DNA of 54,114 bases from Bacteroidales bacterium (GTDB lineage Bacteria; Bacteroidota; Bacteroidia; Bacteroidales; WCHB1-69): contig JAGCVQ010000055.1 in the NCBI GenBank assembly GCA_017962275.1, positions 1 to 54,114 on the forward strand, given 5' to 3'. Under the pieces are notes generated by a model that saw only the letters and a list, made by a program, of their open reading frames with translations, was not told the DNA's origin and ran no database searches. Each line of letters starts with the position of its first letter. Within the stretch, counting starts at the first letter, position 1. Shown one piece after another: positions 32,122 through 40,680 of the stretch. The translations under genes and the position numbers were made by a program.

Positions 32122-33228
32122 ATGGCCTTATTATTAGTATTTTTGTTGGGTGCGATGGTCATCTCCTTCCTCTGCTCCACGCTGGAGTCGAGCCTGCTGT
32201 CCACCCCGATTTCGTATATTCTGATGCGCGAGGAGGAGGGCTACAAGCCCGCCACACTTTTCAAGCAGTACAAGACGGACCCTGAGCGCCCCTTGGCGGC
32301 CATCCTTTCGTTGAACACCATCGCCAACACCATCGGTGCCGCCGGCGTGGGCCAACAAGCCAACATCTTGTTCGGAAGCCGCTGGTTCGGACTCGTGTCC
32401 GCCATCACCACCCTGCTCATCCTCATCTTCGCCGAAATCATCCCCAAAACCATCGGCACCACCCGCTGGAAAAGCCTGATGGGATTCACCTGCAAGACCA
32501 TCCGGGTGCTGATCGTGCTGCTGTTCCCCTTCGTCAAACTGGTCGAACTGGTCAGCCGAATGATTTCCAAAAAGGAGCAGGACGCCGTGGTCAGCCGTGA
32601 GGAGGTGCTTGCCATCGCCAATGTGGGCGAGGAGGAAGGCGTCATCGAGAAAGACGAGAACAAAATCATCCAGAACATCATCAAACTCGACAACGTGAAG
32701 GCGGAGGAGGTGATGACCCCCCGCGTGGTGGCCTCCACCGCACCGGAGAGCATGACCCTGCGCGAGTATTACGATGACGACAAGTTCGACCACTTCTCGA
32801 GGATTCCCGTCTATGCAGAATCCCCTGAGTTCATCACCGGCTACGTGCTCCGCGACGACGCGTTAGAGAACCTTGCCGAGGACAAGTTCAACATGACATT
32901 GGGCGAAATCAAGCGCGAGATGCCCTTCTTCAGCGAAGACAAGTCCATCAGCGACATCTGGGATTCCATGCTCAAACAGAAATCGCAAATCGCGCTGATT
33001 ATCGACGAGTACGGCTGTTTCCAAGGCATCTTGACGATGGAAGACATCATTGAGACGGTTTTCGGATTAGAGATCATCGACGAGAGCGACGAGGTGTCGG
33101 ACATGCAGCAATATGCCCGCGAACGCTGGCAGCAACGGCAAAAACGCCACATCGACCGCACCTACACGGAGAACAATTCCACACGGGAGACCGCCCAAGA
33201 TGCTGCATCCAGCGCACCTCAGGCGTAA
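32122..33228 (+). CDS. CNNM/CorC-type (hemolysin C-like) membrane protein with CBS pair
   Basis: A 368-residue protein. An N-terminal DUF21/CNNM transmembrane domain at about 1-165 (MALLLVFLLGAMVISFLCST, FAEIIPKTIGTTRW) is followed by a CBS-domain pair at about 195-335 (VMTPRVVASTAPESMTLREY, IALIIDEYGCFQGILTMEDI). The C-terminal transporter-associated (CorC_HlyC) domain present in many relatives is absent; the protein ends with a charged tail after the CBS pair. The family is linked to Mg2+/Co2+ efflux or homeostasis. The CBS pair probably binds adenine nucleotides. The start follows the promoter box and gives a hydrophobic N-terminus. Confidence 0.9.
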   Translation: MALLLVFLLGAMVISFLCSTLESSLLSTPISYILMREEEGYKPATLFKQYKTDPERPLAAILSLNTIANTIGAAGVGQQANILFGSRWFGLVSAITTLLILIFAEIIPKTIGTTRWKSLMGFTCKTIRVLIVLLFPFVKLVELVSRMISKKEQDAVVSREEVLAIANVGEEEGVIEKDENKIIQNIIKLDNVKAEEVMTPRVVASTAPESMTLREYYDDDKFDHFSRIPVYAESPEFITGYVLRDDALENLAEDKFNMTLGEIKREMPFFSEDKSISDIWDSMLKQKSQIALIIDEYGCFQGILTMEDIIETVFGLEIIDESDEVSDMQQYARERWQQRQKRHIDRTYTENNSTRETAQDAASSAPQA

Positions 33229-33280
33229 ACTTTGCATTTTTTCTGCCACAATATTTCAACTTTTTCGTTCTCAACAAGTC

Positions 33281-33357
33281 AACATGATTTGAACTTTGAA
33301 CTTTGAACTTCTAACCGTGTAACCGTGTAACCCTTAACCCATAAACCCTAAACCATC
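33281..33357. repeat. Low-complexity spacer of the TTGAACTTTGAACTT / AACCCTAAACC type
   Basis: Short direct repeats of TTTGAACT are followed by TAACCGTG repeats and CCCTTAACCCATAAACCCTA, ending right at the mpl start. Similar text occurs near 49753-49800, 52643-52710 and 53428-53453. Confidence 0.6.
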
Positions 33358-34731
33358 ATGAAGGTACACTTTATCGCCATCGGGGGCAGTGCCATGCACA
33401 ACTTAGCCATCGCATTGAGAATCAAAGGATTCGATGTCACTGGATCGGACGACGAGATTTTCGATCCGGCACGTGGAAGGCTTGCCAAATACGGCATCCT
33501 GCCCGACGACATCGGCTGGCATCCGGAGAAAATCACCCCCGACCTCGATGCCATCATCCTCGGCATGCACGCCCGCGAGGACAACCCGGAACTTCTGAAA
33601 GCCAAGGAGTTGGGATTGAAAATATACTCCTATCCCGAATATCTCTACGAGCAGAGCAAAGACAAGACCCGCGTGGTGGTGGGTGGCAGTCACGGCAAGA
33701 CGACCATCACCTCCATGATCATCCATGTGCTGCAGCAGGTCGGCATCGACTGCGACTACATGGTCGGAGCGCAGTTGGAGGGCTTTGAGGTCATGGTGCG
33801 TCTCTCCGACACGGCCAAGGTCATGGTCATCGAGGGTGACGAGTACCTCACCTCCCCTATCGACCGCCGTCCGAAGTTCCACGTCTATCAGCCTACCATC
33901 GGCATCATCAGCGGCATCGCGTGGGACCACATCAACGTCTTCCCCACCTTCGAAAACTACGTGGAGCAGTTCGAGATTTTTGCCAAGATGATTCCACAAG
34001 ACGGACAACTCATTTACTGTCAAGAAGATGAAGAGCTCCGAAAGTTAGGGGCAAAGATCACAAGCACCACCTGCAAGCCCTACGGCATACATCCCTACGT
34101 GATCCGCGACGGCGTGACCTATCTGACACATGACGGGCACGAAACCCCGCTGCAGATCTTCGGCAAGCACAACCTGATGAACCTCAACGCCGCGCGTCTC
34201 GCCTGCAACGCATTAGGTGTGACCGACGGACAGTTCTACGAGGCCATCGCCACCTTCAAAGGCGCTTCCAAACGGTTGGAGCTTATCGCAAAGAGATCGG
34301 ATTGCGCTGTCTACAAAGATTTCGCGCACTCTCCGTCGAAGCTGAAAGCCACCATCAACGCCGTGCGCGAGCAATATCCCGACCGCAAGTTAGTGGCCTG
34401 CATGGAGTTGCACACCTTCAGCAGCCTCACAGAGGAGTTCCTGCGGCAGTATGCCCACGCGATGGACGAGGCGGACACGGCCATCGTCTATTATTCCCCC
34501 GCAGCCGTGGCGCACAAAAAGCTCCCGCCCATCCATCCAGAAGTGATTTTCAACTCCTTCCAACGCCATGACCTGCAGGTTTTCAACGACTCCGAAACCC
34601 TCAAAAACGCCCTGCTCATCATGGATTGGCGCAACTCCGTCCTCCTGCTGATGTCATCGGGGAATTTTGATGGCATTAATTTGAACCAATTCGGAGAAAA
34701 AATTGTACTTTTGCCGCCCGTTTCAAAATAG
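33358..34731 (+). CDS. mpl: UDP-N-acetylmuramate:L-Ala-gamma-D-Glu-meso-DAP ligase (murein peptide recycling)
   Basis: A 457-residue Mur-ligase family protein. The N-terminal Rossmann-like motif is IAIGGSAMHNLAIALRIKG, where MurC would have GGIGM-like sequence; the ATP-binding loop GGSHGKTT lies at 109-116. Central-domain residues EGDEYLTSPIDRRPKFH and the C-terminal DFAHSPSKLKATINAVRE motif are as expected for Mpl. Mpl attaches recycled murein tripeptide to UDP-MurNAc, bypassing MurC-MurE. Full length for the family. It is preceded by a low-complexity spacer and no clear promoter box. Its 3' end contains the promoter of the next gene. Confidence 0.92.
   Translation: MKVHFIAIGGSAMHNLAIALRIKGFDVTGSDDEIFDPARGRLAKYGILPDDIGWHPEKITPDLDAIILGMHAREDNPELLKAKELGLKIYSYPEYLYEQSKDKTRVVVGGSHGKTTITSMIIHVLQQVGIDCDYMVGAQLEGFEVMVRLSDTAKVMVIEGDEYLTSPIDRRPKFHVYQPTIGIISGIAWDHINVFPTFENYVEQFEIFAKMIPQDGQLIYCQEDEELRKLGAKITSTTCKPYGIHPYVIRDGVTYLTHDGHETPLQIFGKHNLMNLNAARLACNALGVTDGQFYEAIATFKGASKRLELIAKRSDCAVYKDFAHSPSKLKATINAVREQYPDRKLVACMELHTFSSLTEEFLRQYAHAMDEADTAIVYYSPAAVAHKKLPPIHPEVIFNSFQRHDLQVFNDSETLKNALLIMDWRNSVLLLMSSGNFDGINLNQFGEKIVLLPPVSK
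34706..34713 (+). promoter_or_regulatory. Promoter for the DUF1573 gene, inside the mpl 3' end
   Basis: TACTTTTG at 34706-34713, with TTTG at 34680-34683 as possible -33 element (22-base spacing, slightly long). The start codon at 34777 is 63 bases downstream. Confidence 0.55.
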
Positions 34732-34776
34732 CAAAAAACATAAAATATCAAACAATAACAAAAAAAACAATTGACA

Positions 34777-35874
34777 ATGAAAAAGTTAGGCTTATTCTTG
34801 TTAGCGGTTGTGGTCAGCATCGTCTGCTTCGCGCAACCGGAAATTAAGTTTGAAAACACCACCTACGACTTCGGCAAAATCAAAGAAGAAGGCGGCAAAG
34901 TGACCGGCAAGTTCATCTTCACCAATGTCGGCAACGAGCCTCTGGAACTCACCAACGTGCGTCCCGGCTGCGGCTGCACGGCGGCTAACTACACCAAAGG
35001 CGCCATCGCCCCGGGTGAAAAAGGCTACATCGAGGCCACCTACAACCCCTACAACCGTCCCGGCGCTTTCAACAAGAACATCCGCGTGACCACCAACGAG
35101 CCCAAGTTCCTGGAAGACGAAAAGGCCACCCCGCACATGATTTTCATCAAGGGCGAGGTCATCAAACGCCCCCCGACAGAGTTCGAGAAGGCCGGTTACG
35201 ACAAAACCGCCGGCATGATGCGCATCAAAGTGCCCGATGTTGCCCATAATCTGATGAACACCGAGACCGTTCTGGACACGTTCTATGTGCGCAATTTCTG
35301 GACCAAGCCCGTTTCTTTCAAGATGGAGAAACCGATTGAGTACGTCTCTGAAGTTTACCGCAACTTCGGCGCTGAGCTTCAGCCCGGCCAAGAGGGTTTC
35401 TTCGTGCTGAAATACGATGCCTCCAAGCGCAACAAATTCGGTCAGGTCAAGGACATGATCACCTTCACGACCAACGACTCCATTGAGCCTACCAAGCGCG
35501 TCCACTATGCCGTTAACATCAAGGAGGATTTCTCCAAGATGACTCCGAAGCAGCTGAAGAGCGCCCCCATCTGCGAGGTTTCCGCCAACAGCATTGATTT
35601 CGGCGACATGCAGAAGAACGTCACCAAGGTGGAGAAAATCACGGTCAAGAACAACGGCAAGAACCCGTTGATGATCAGAAGTCTGGAGCCCAGCAATTCC
35701 TCCTACAGAGTCTCTTCCAGCATGACGGAGATTCCTTCCGGAGCCACGGCCGAAATCACCGTCACTTTCAAGGCTCCCGGCCGCTCCAGCACACAAAACG
35801 CCACGTTGGACATCATCACCAACGATCCCGCCAATCCGGTGCGCACCATCACGCTGACCGCCAAAGTTCTGTAA
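34777..35874 (+). CDS. DUF1573 domain secreted protein
   Basis: A 365-residue protein starting MKKLGLFLLAVVVSIVCFAQ (signal peptide). DUF1573 (ASH/Ig-like) domains are visible at about 22-130 (IKFENTTYDFGKIKEEGG, TNVRPGCGCTAANYT) and near the C-terminus at about 265-365 (NSIDFGDMQKNVTKVEKI, ATLDIITNDPANPV). DUF1573 proteins are abundant exported proteins of Bacteroidetes with no established biochemical role. The ATG at 34777 is preferred over the TTG at 34771. Monocistronic, followed by a strong bidirectional terminator. Confidence 0.88.
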   Translation: MKKLGLFLLAVVVSIVCFAQPEIKFENTTYDFGKIKEEGGKVTGKFIFTNVGNEPLELTNVRPGCGCTAANYTKGAIAPGEKGYIEATYNPYNRPGAFNKNIRVTTNEPKFLEDEKATPHMIFIKGEVIKRPPTEFEKAGYDKTAGMMRIKVPDVAHNLMNTETVLDTFYVRNFWTKPVSFKMEKPIEYVSEVYRNFGAELQPGQEGFFVLKYDASKRNKFGQVKDMITFTTNDSIEPTKRVHYAVNIKEDFSKMTPKQLKSAPICEVSANSIDFGDMQKNVTKVEKITVKNNGKNPLMIRSLEPSNSSYRVSSSMTEIPSGATAEITVTFKAPGRSSTQNATLDIITNDPANPVRTITLTAKVL

Positions 35875-35896
35875 TAGAGCTTTCTTGAATAGCAAT

Positions 35897-35935
35897 AAAA
35901 AATCCCTGCGACTGGAAAGTGGCAGGGATTTTTTT
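35897..35935. terminator. Bidirectional rho-independent terminator
   Basis: AAAAAATCCCTGC and GCAGGGATTTTTT arms enclose a 12-base loop. A-tract on one side and T-tract on the other serve both convergent genes (DUF1573 on plus, anti-sigma on minus). Confidence 0.88.
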
Positions 35936-35971
35936 ATGGGGAAAGTACGGAATTATCCTCCGTTGCAATTG

Positions 35972-36496
35972 TCAAAAGATCCGGCTGTGTCCGTTCTTCA
36001 ATTCCTCATCCGTGGGGACATTGTCCTTGATGGTATCCACGTCGATGACGAGCGGACGGCCATAACGCGGAGTCTCGTTCTTTCGAGGCGCAGCGGCCTT
36101 CGCCGGCTGATTCGCTTCGGCCGCCGATTGTTCAGGGGTTGACTTTGGAGCGGTGGTCATTGCTGCTTTGGCACGAGGAGACTCCTGTTCGCCACTGCCG
36201 GCCAGCAGCAAAGTGTCATCCGCCACGACGTCATCACCGTCAACATTCAAAGAAACGGTATCCAAAGAGGCAACTTCCGGAACAGCCGCATTCCCTTGGG
36301 AAGAATTGGGCGTTCGGAGCAGCAGGAAGGTGGTCAGACCTCCGACAACAACCACGGATGAAACGCCGGTCACCCAGTATTTCAGGGCAGTGGGTTTCAG
36401 TCCGGCATGATGTCGGAAGCTCTTCCATGCGGCGGGTTTGTAGGCGTAATCGGCCTGTTCCGCCTTCTCTTTGATCAATTTGTCGAAATCCGTCAT
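35972..36496 (-). CDS. Probable membrane-anchored anti-sigma factor
   Basis: A 174-residue protein starting MTDFDKLIKEKAEQADYAYK. A short cytoplasmic N-terminus (KPAAWKSFRHHAG) is followed by one transmembrane segment at about 45-63 (VTGVSSVVVVGGLTTFLLL) and a periplasmic tail rich in Ala, Glu and Thr. This layout, and its position one base after the ECF sigma-factor gene, suggest it restrains that sigma factor. No canonical zinc (ZAS) or FecR motif is present. A start four codons upstream (36508), overlapping the sigma stop, is equally possible. Confidence 0.72.
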   Translation of the reverse strand: MTDFDKLIKEKAEQADYAYKPAAWKSFRHHAGLKPTALKYWVTGVSSVVVVGGLTTFLLLRTPNSSQGNAAVPEVASLDTVSLNVDGDDVVADDTLLLAGSGEQESPRAKAAMTTAPKSTPEQSAAEANQPAKAAAPRKNETPRYGRPLVIDVDTIKDNVPTDEELKNGHSRIF

Positions 36497-36497
36497 A

Positions 36498-37052
36498 CTA
36501 TTCGTCATACATTTTACTAATGGCGTCCTTGAGCTTGGTGCGCGCACTGTTCACATGCCAGGCGGAGGTATTCTCGGTGATGTTCAACTCCAACGCGATG
36601 TCCCGGTGGGAGAAGCCCTCGAAGACAAACATGTTGAAAACCGTCCGTGTGACCGGCGGGAGCTTTTGTATCAGCCCCACCAACTCCTGCGACGACATCC
36701 TCGCGACCGCGTCATTCACCGCATCGTCCGCCACCTGCATGTCCGGCAAGTCGTCAATATTGACAAAATCAACCTGTTTGACGAAACGCCGCCGGTAGTC
36801 TAATGCGGCATTGCACACCACACGTTTCAGCCAAGCCTCAAAAGAACCTGTGTTTTCGTATTTGTCGAGGTTCGAAAACACTTTCAAGAACCCCTCGTTG
36901 AGCATATCGGAGGCCTCGTCCGTGCTACCCGCATAACGCATGCAGATGCGCATGACCAGACCATAGAAGTGCTTGAAGAGCTTGCGCTGGGCCCGGGCGT
37001 TGCCCTCTCGGCACGCACGAACCCATTCTTGCACCTCCGGATGCTCCTTCAT
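36498..37052 (-). CDS. ECF-type RNA polymerase sigma factor
   Basis: A 184-residue sigma-70 family protein of ECF size. Region 2 is seen at about 20-90 (FYGLVMRICMRYAGSTDEAS, DMLNEGFLKVFSNLDKY, GSFEAWLKRVVCNAALDYRR). Region 4 is at about 125-180 (LPPVTRTVFNMFVFEGFSHR, DIALELNITENTSAWHVNSA). It belongs with the downstream putative anti-sigma gene. The outer-membrane barrel gene 83 bases upstream is on the same strand and may be a co-expressed or regulated partner. Confidence 0.93.
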   Translation of the reverse strand: MKEHPEVQEWVRACREGNARAQRKLFKHFYGLVMRICMRYAGSTDEASDMLNEGFLKVFSNLDKYENTGSFEAWLKRVVCNAALDYRRRFVKQVDFVNIDDLPDMQVADDAVNDAVARMSSQELVGLIQKLPPVTRTVFNMFVFEGFSHRDIALELNITENTSAWHVNSARTKLKDAISKMYDE

Positions 37053-37135
37053 ATTTAATAACGGATTATGTAATCGAAATCTTGGGTCGTGAAGGAATTA
37101 TTTCCCTCAACAACCAGCAACAATTTGATTTTCTG

Positions 37136-37729
37136 CTACTTAATAAACTTGAAGCCAAGCGAGAGAATGAACAGATTCATCTGTCTCGTCTGGGACGTGC
37201 CCTGGGTGCTGTTACGGAAATTGTCGGCGGCGATGCAGTAGTTGAAATCCAGCGCAAAACGCCAGAAATCAATACCAAGACCGACCTGACCACCCCACTG
37301 CACCGTATTGGTCTCCCATTCAGAGTTTTCCACATTATCGGCAATCTTGAAATCGAAACGCGGGCCAATCGTCAGTCTGAACTTAAAGTTATCGTTGTTG
37401 ATGAAATGGTAACCCAACAATGCCGGGACGGAGATATAATGCTGTTTCAGCTTAAAATTGTTTGTAATCTCGTCCACCGCATCCTTGATCGTGGAACTCT
37501 TGAACGAATAGTTCACTTCCGGCTGGAAGAAGAAATTGCCACCGAGACGCATGAAGACACCGGCCTCGAGACCGAAGCTACGGTCGGTCAACTGCCGGTA
37601 GTTGCTGGCATTTCCGGCTGCCTTGATACCGATGGTGAATTGGGCATTCGCCGTGCCCATCGTCAAAACACTCATTGCCAATATCGAAACAACGAGCGAA
37701 ATCACAGACTTTAACCGAATCTTTTTCAT
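37136..37729 (-). CDS. Porin-family outer-membrane beta-barrel protein
   Basis: A 197-residue protein with a signal peptide (MKKIRLKSVISLVVSILAMS ... TANAQ) and an OmpX/OMP_b-brl_2-like eight-strand barrel: FTIGIKAAGNASNYRQL, FFFQPEVNYSFKSS, HYISVPALLGYHF, RLTIGPRFDFKIADN, WGGQVGLGIDFWRFALDFNY, FILSLGFKFIK. Typical of the PorT/OmpA-like small barrels of Bacteroidetes. First gene of a probable unit with the ECF sigma and anti-sigma genes. Substrate or role unknown. Confidence 0.88.
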   Translation of the reverse strand: MKKIRLKSVISLVVSILAMSVLTMGTANAQFTIGIKAAGNASNYRQLTDRSFGLEAGVFMRLGGNFFFQPEVNYSFKSSTIKDAVDEITNNFKLKQHYISVPALLGYHFINNDNFKFRLTIGPRFDFKIADNVENSEWETNTVQWGGQVGLGIDFWRFALDFNYCIAADNFRNSTQGTSQTRQMNLFILSLGFKFIK

Positions 37730-37818
37730 ATTATGCTATTTTTTCTGATAAATAATTCTTTTCTGATAAAAACAATCGTTTCAACGCAAAAGCATCCGTT
37801 TTATTTCATCGGTCGATC

Positions 37819-38730
37819 TCAACAGACCCCGCGGATCTCGTTGATGTCCGCGATACCTTCCCGGCGACAGAGCTGGGAGAGTTCGTCCAGAACCTCGCGA
37901 CCGGCGAGGGGGTTGTTGAAGTTGACGGTTCCGATTTGCACGGCCGCCGCACCCGCCATAATGAATTCCAGCACGTCCTCCGCCGTGTAGATGCCCCCGA
38001 TGCCGATGACCGGGATGTGCACCTGCTTGCAAACGGAGTGTACCATGCGCAGCGCAATCGGTTTGATGGCCGCACCCGAAAGGCCGGCATAGACATTGTT
38101 GAAGACCGGTTTCCGCTTGCGGATATCGATGGCCATGGCCTGGAAGGTGTTCACCAACGAGAGGGCATCCGCGCCGGCACGCTCGCAGGCGAGAGCCATC
38201 TCCACGATATTCTCGGCATTCGGGGAAAGCTTGACAATCAGAGGTTTGATGCAGACATTCCGCACTGCACGGACCACCTCTTCCGCCACATCCGCCTTGA
38301 TGCCGAACGCCATGCCTCCACTTTTTACGTTGGGACAGGAAATGTTGAGTTCCAGCATATCAATATCCGATGCGGTGAGCAAAGCGGCCCCGGTCACGTA
38401 GTCTTCCATGCTGTGGCCACCCATATTGGCGATGAGCACGTTCCCGAAACGGCGCATCTGCGCGATACCGGATTCGATAAACGCCTCCACGCCAGGATTT
38501 TGCAACCCAACGCTGTTCATCATCCCCGAGGCGGTCTCCCACACCCGGATGCCTTCGTTGCCGTCTTTGGGATGGAGGGTCAGTCCCTTGGAGCAGATGC
38601 CGCCGAGACAACCCACATCGTAAAGCTCATGGTATTCTTCTCCGAACCCGAAGGTTCCTGACGCGGCAATCAAAGGGTTCTTGAAGTCAACGCCCGCGAT
38701 TTTCACTGACAAATTCACGTCTTTATCCAT
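37819..38730 (-). CDS. pyrD: Dihydroorotate dehydrogenase B, catalytic subunit
   Basis: A 303-residue class 1B dihydroorotate dehydrogenase, which oxidises dihydroorotate to orotate in pyrimidine synthesis. FMN-barrel motifs: [13 protein letters not shown] near the N-terminus, [30 protein letters not shown] with catalytic Cys132, and the C-terminal [19 protein letters not shown] phosphate-binding segment. It follows pyrK after 26 bases, the standard PyrK-PyrD arrangement of the NAD-linked heterotetramer. The start at ATG 38730 ([13 protein letters not shown]) is preferred to the TTG at 38736. Confidence 0.95.
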   Translation of the reverse strand: MDKDVNLSVKIAGVDFKNPLIAASGTFGFGEEYHELYDVGCLGGICSKGLTLHPKDGNEGIRVWETASGMMNSVGLQNPGVEAFIESGIAQMRRFGNVLIANMGGHSMEDYVTGAALLTASDIDMLELNISCPNVKSGGMAFGIKADVAEEVVRAVRNVCIKPLIVKLSPNAENIVEMALACERAGADALSLVNTFQAMAIDIRKRKPVFNNVYAGLSGAAIKPIALRMVHSVCKQVHIPVIGIGGIYTAEDVLEFIMAGAAAVQIGTVNFNNPLAGREVLDELSQLCRREGIADINEIRGVC

Positions 38731-38756
38731 AGTCAAATATTCCTTTTATCCAAAAT

Positions 38757-39494
38757 TTACCACATCAATTCCGTGCTGAGGAAAACCGGGCCGTCCTTGC
38801 AGACGCGCTTCATGCCGCTTTTGGTACGGATGCTGCAACCCAGGCAGGCACCGATGCCGCAGGCCATACGGTGTTCCAACGAACAGTAGCAGGTCGTGCC
38901 GTTCTCCGCGCACATCGCGGCCACTTTCCGCATCATCACTTCGGGACCGCAGGTGAGCACCGCATCGTAAAGTTCCGGCTTCAGCAGATCAGTGATGAAG
39001 CCCTTGTATCCTTCGTCGCCATGCTCAGTGGAGATGAACATATCCGTGCACCACGGCTCGAAGTCCTCCACGGCGAAAAGCTCGTCCCGGAAGCCCAAAT
39101 AGGCATCCACGGTGACCCCTTGCTGTTGCAGGGTCTTGGCGGTATGGCAGAGCGGCGGGATTCCGACGCCTCCGCCCACAAGCGCCACTCTGCCCTTGAT
39201 GTTTTCGACCGGATAGCCGTTCCCGCAAGGGCCCAAGAGACGGATGGCGTCGCCGCTTTCCAGAAGCGACATGCGGCGGGTTCCCTGCCCTATCACCCGG
39301 TACATGAACCTCAGGCAGCCCTCTTCCGCTTTGAATACACTGATCGGACGCATCAGCGTCTGCTCGGTATCCCAACTCTTCAGCATGTAGAACTGTCCGG
39401 CTTTGGCCTCCACCGTCTCACACAGCACCCGTATCACAAAAATATCATCTGTAATTTGCTGATTATCGGCAATTTCACCAACAAAATATTTCAT
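38757..39494 (-). CDS. pyrK: Dihydroorotate dehydrogenase B, electron-transfer subunit
   Basis: A 245-residue ferredoxin-NADP reductase-like protein. FAD/NAD-binding segments (AGQFYMLKSWDT, LMRPISVFKAEEG, VALVGGGVGIPPLCHTAKTL) are followed by a C-terminal [2Fe-2S] cluster motif CGIGACLGC with a fourth Cys in KRVCKDGPVF. It passes electrons from dihydroorotate via PyrD's FMN to NAD+. The start at 39494 (MKYFVGEIADN) is chosen because the long upstream extension is uncharacteristic of the family and crosses the likely promoter. First gene of the pyrK-pyrD unit. Confidence 0.95.
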   Translation of the reverse strand: MKYFVGEIADNQQITDDIFVIRVLCETVEAKAGQFYMLKSWDTEQTLMRPISVFKAEEGCLRFMYRVIGQGTRRMSLLESGDAIRLLGPCGNGYPVENIKGRVALVGGGVGIPPLCHTAKTLQQQGVTVDAYLGFRDELFAVEDFEPWCTDMFISTEHGDEGYKGFITDLLKPELYDAVLTCGPEVMMRKVAAMCAENGTTCYCSLEHRMACGIGACLGCSIRTKSGMKRVCKDGPVFLSTELMW

Positions 39495-39529
39495 AATGCA
39501 ACTATTTTCTGAATCTTTTTTCCAAACGG

Positions 39530-39537
39530 CGAAGATA
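39530..39537 (-). promoter_or_regulatory. Probable -7 box for pyrK-pyrD
   Basis: Minus strand TATCTTCG, one mismatch from TAnnTTTG, 36-43 bases before the pyrK start. Confidence 0.4.
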
Positions 39538-39619
39538 GGATTTTTTTGCAAGCGATGAGACCCGCAAAACTGTCCGAGAAGCACAAAAAAAACTTAAGGT
39601 CTCCATTTCTTAAAAATAG

Positions 39620-39627
39620 TATCTTTG
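39620..39627 (+). promoter_or_regulatory. Promoter -7 box for the tsaC-coaD unit
   Basis: TATCTTTG on the plus strand, 20 bases before the ATG at 39647. Confidence 0.6.
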
Positions 39628-39646
39628 CAGGTTAATTTTTTCTGTT

Positions 39647-40210
39647 ATGGAAGAGGAAGTCGAAAAATGCGTTTCCCTGCTGAAAGAGGGCAAGGTGATT
39701 CTGTATCCCACTGATACAGTGTGGGGTATAGGCTGTGACGCCACCAACGAGGAGGCCATCACAAGGATTTACCGCATCAAGCAGCGCAACGAGAAAAAGA
39801 GCATGATCATCCTGCTCGACTCGATGCAGCGGCTGCCGATGTACGTGAAGAAGATCCCGCTGATCGCCTGGGACCTGCTCGCGCACGTCACACGGCCCAC
39901 GACTTTCGTCTATCAGACGGCCTACAACCTGCCGGAGAAGCTGATCCACGAGGACGGCACCATCGCCATCCGCATCGTGCACAACGAGTTCTGCCGCAAG
40001 GTCATCCGCGCCCTCGGACGGCCGCTCATCTCCACTTCCGCCAACATCGCCGGAGAGCCCACTCCGCAGACCTTCGACAAAATCTCGCAAGAGGTTATCA
40101 AGCAGATGGATTATGTGGTCTCGCAAGACCAGTCCACCTCCGTGGAGTTCAAGCCCTCCCGCCTCATCAAATTCCTCGACGATTACAATTTCACCATCAT
40201 ACGCGACTAA
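39647..40210 (+). CDS. tsaC: Threonylcarbamoyl-AMP synthase (Sua5/YciO/YrdC family)
   Basis: A 187-residue YrdC-domain protein. VILYPTDTVWGIGCDATNE, the RIKQRNEKKSMIIL segment, IAIRIVHNEF and LISTSANIAGEPTPQTFD are family hallmarks. It makes threonylcarbamoyl-AMP for the t6A37 modification of tRNAs that read ANN codons. The length fits the short TsaC/YciO form without the Sua5 C-terminal domain. First gene of a tight unit: coaD begins 2 bases after its stop. Confidence 0.92.
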   Translation: MEEEVEKCVSLLKEGKVILYPTDTVWGIGCDATNEEAITRIYRIKQRNEKKSMIILLDSMQRLPMYVKKIPLIAWDLLAHVTRPTTFVYQTAYNLPEKLIHEDGTIAIRIVHNEFCRKVIRALGRPLISTSANIAGEPTPQTFDKISQEVIKQMDYVVSQDQSTSVEFKPSRLIKFLDDYNFTIIRD

Positions 40211-40212
40211 AC

Positions 40213-40674
40213 ATGGAAAAGATAGCCATTTATGCCGGATCATTCTGCCCGTTCACGAAAGGGCATGAGGACATCGTGGCCAAAGCCCTGCCGCTTTTCG
40301 ACAAAGTCATCATCGGCATCGGGCACAACATCGACAAAAAGGAGGTCTTCAGCGAATCGCAACGCCAACGCTGGATTCAGGGAATTTACAACGGCAACCC
40401 GAAAATCGAGGTTATTCCCTACACCGGGCTGACCATCGAGCTGTGCCATCGTGTCGGGGCCCGCTATCTGATTCGCGGGGTACGGGACATCAGAGACTAT
40501 GCTGCCGAACAGGAGCTGGCCGAAATCAACAAGCGGCTTGCCCCGGACATCGAAACATTGCTCTTCTTCCCCTCCCCGGAAGCCCGTGTCATCTCTTCCA
40601 CCATGGTGCGCGAGCTCTGGCAGTTCGGTGCCGACTACAGCCCTTACCTTTCCTACGAACTTCCTGCATACTAA
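40213..40674 (+). CDS. coaD: Phosphopantetheine adenylyltransferase
   Basis: A 153-residue nucleotidyltransferase with the T/HxGH-type motif TKGHEDIV near the N-terminus (IYAGSFCPFTKGH) and the C-terminal ISSTMVREL motif; LIRGVRDIRDYAAEQELAE is typical of CoaD. Catalyses the penultimate step of CoA synthesis, adding AMP from ATP to 4'-phosphopantetheine. Cytosolic. The downstream thioredoxin-fold gene starts 6 bases after its stop, so read-through transcription is likely. Confidence 0.95.
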   Translation: MEKIAIYAGSFCPFTKGHEDIVAKALPLFDKVIIGIGHNIDKKEVFSESQRQRWIQGIYNGNPKIEVIPYTGLTIELCHRVGARYLIRGVRDIRDYAAEQELAEINKRLAPDIETLLFFPSPEARVISSTMVRELWQFGADYSPYLSYELPAY

Positions 40675-40680
40675 TCGTTT

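Noticed and set aside
34777..35874. Copper-binding role for the DUF1573 protein because of its CGC motif
   Set aside because: The PGCGCT motif is common to DUF1573 proteins, and there are no further metal ligands or metal-related neighbours.
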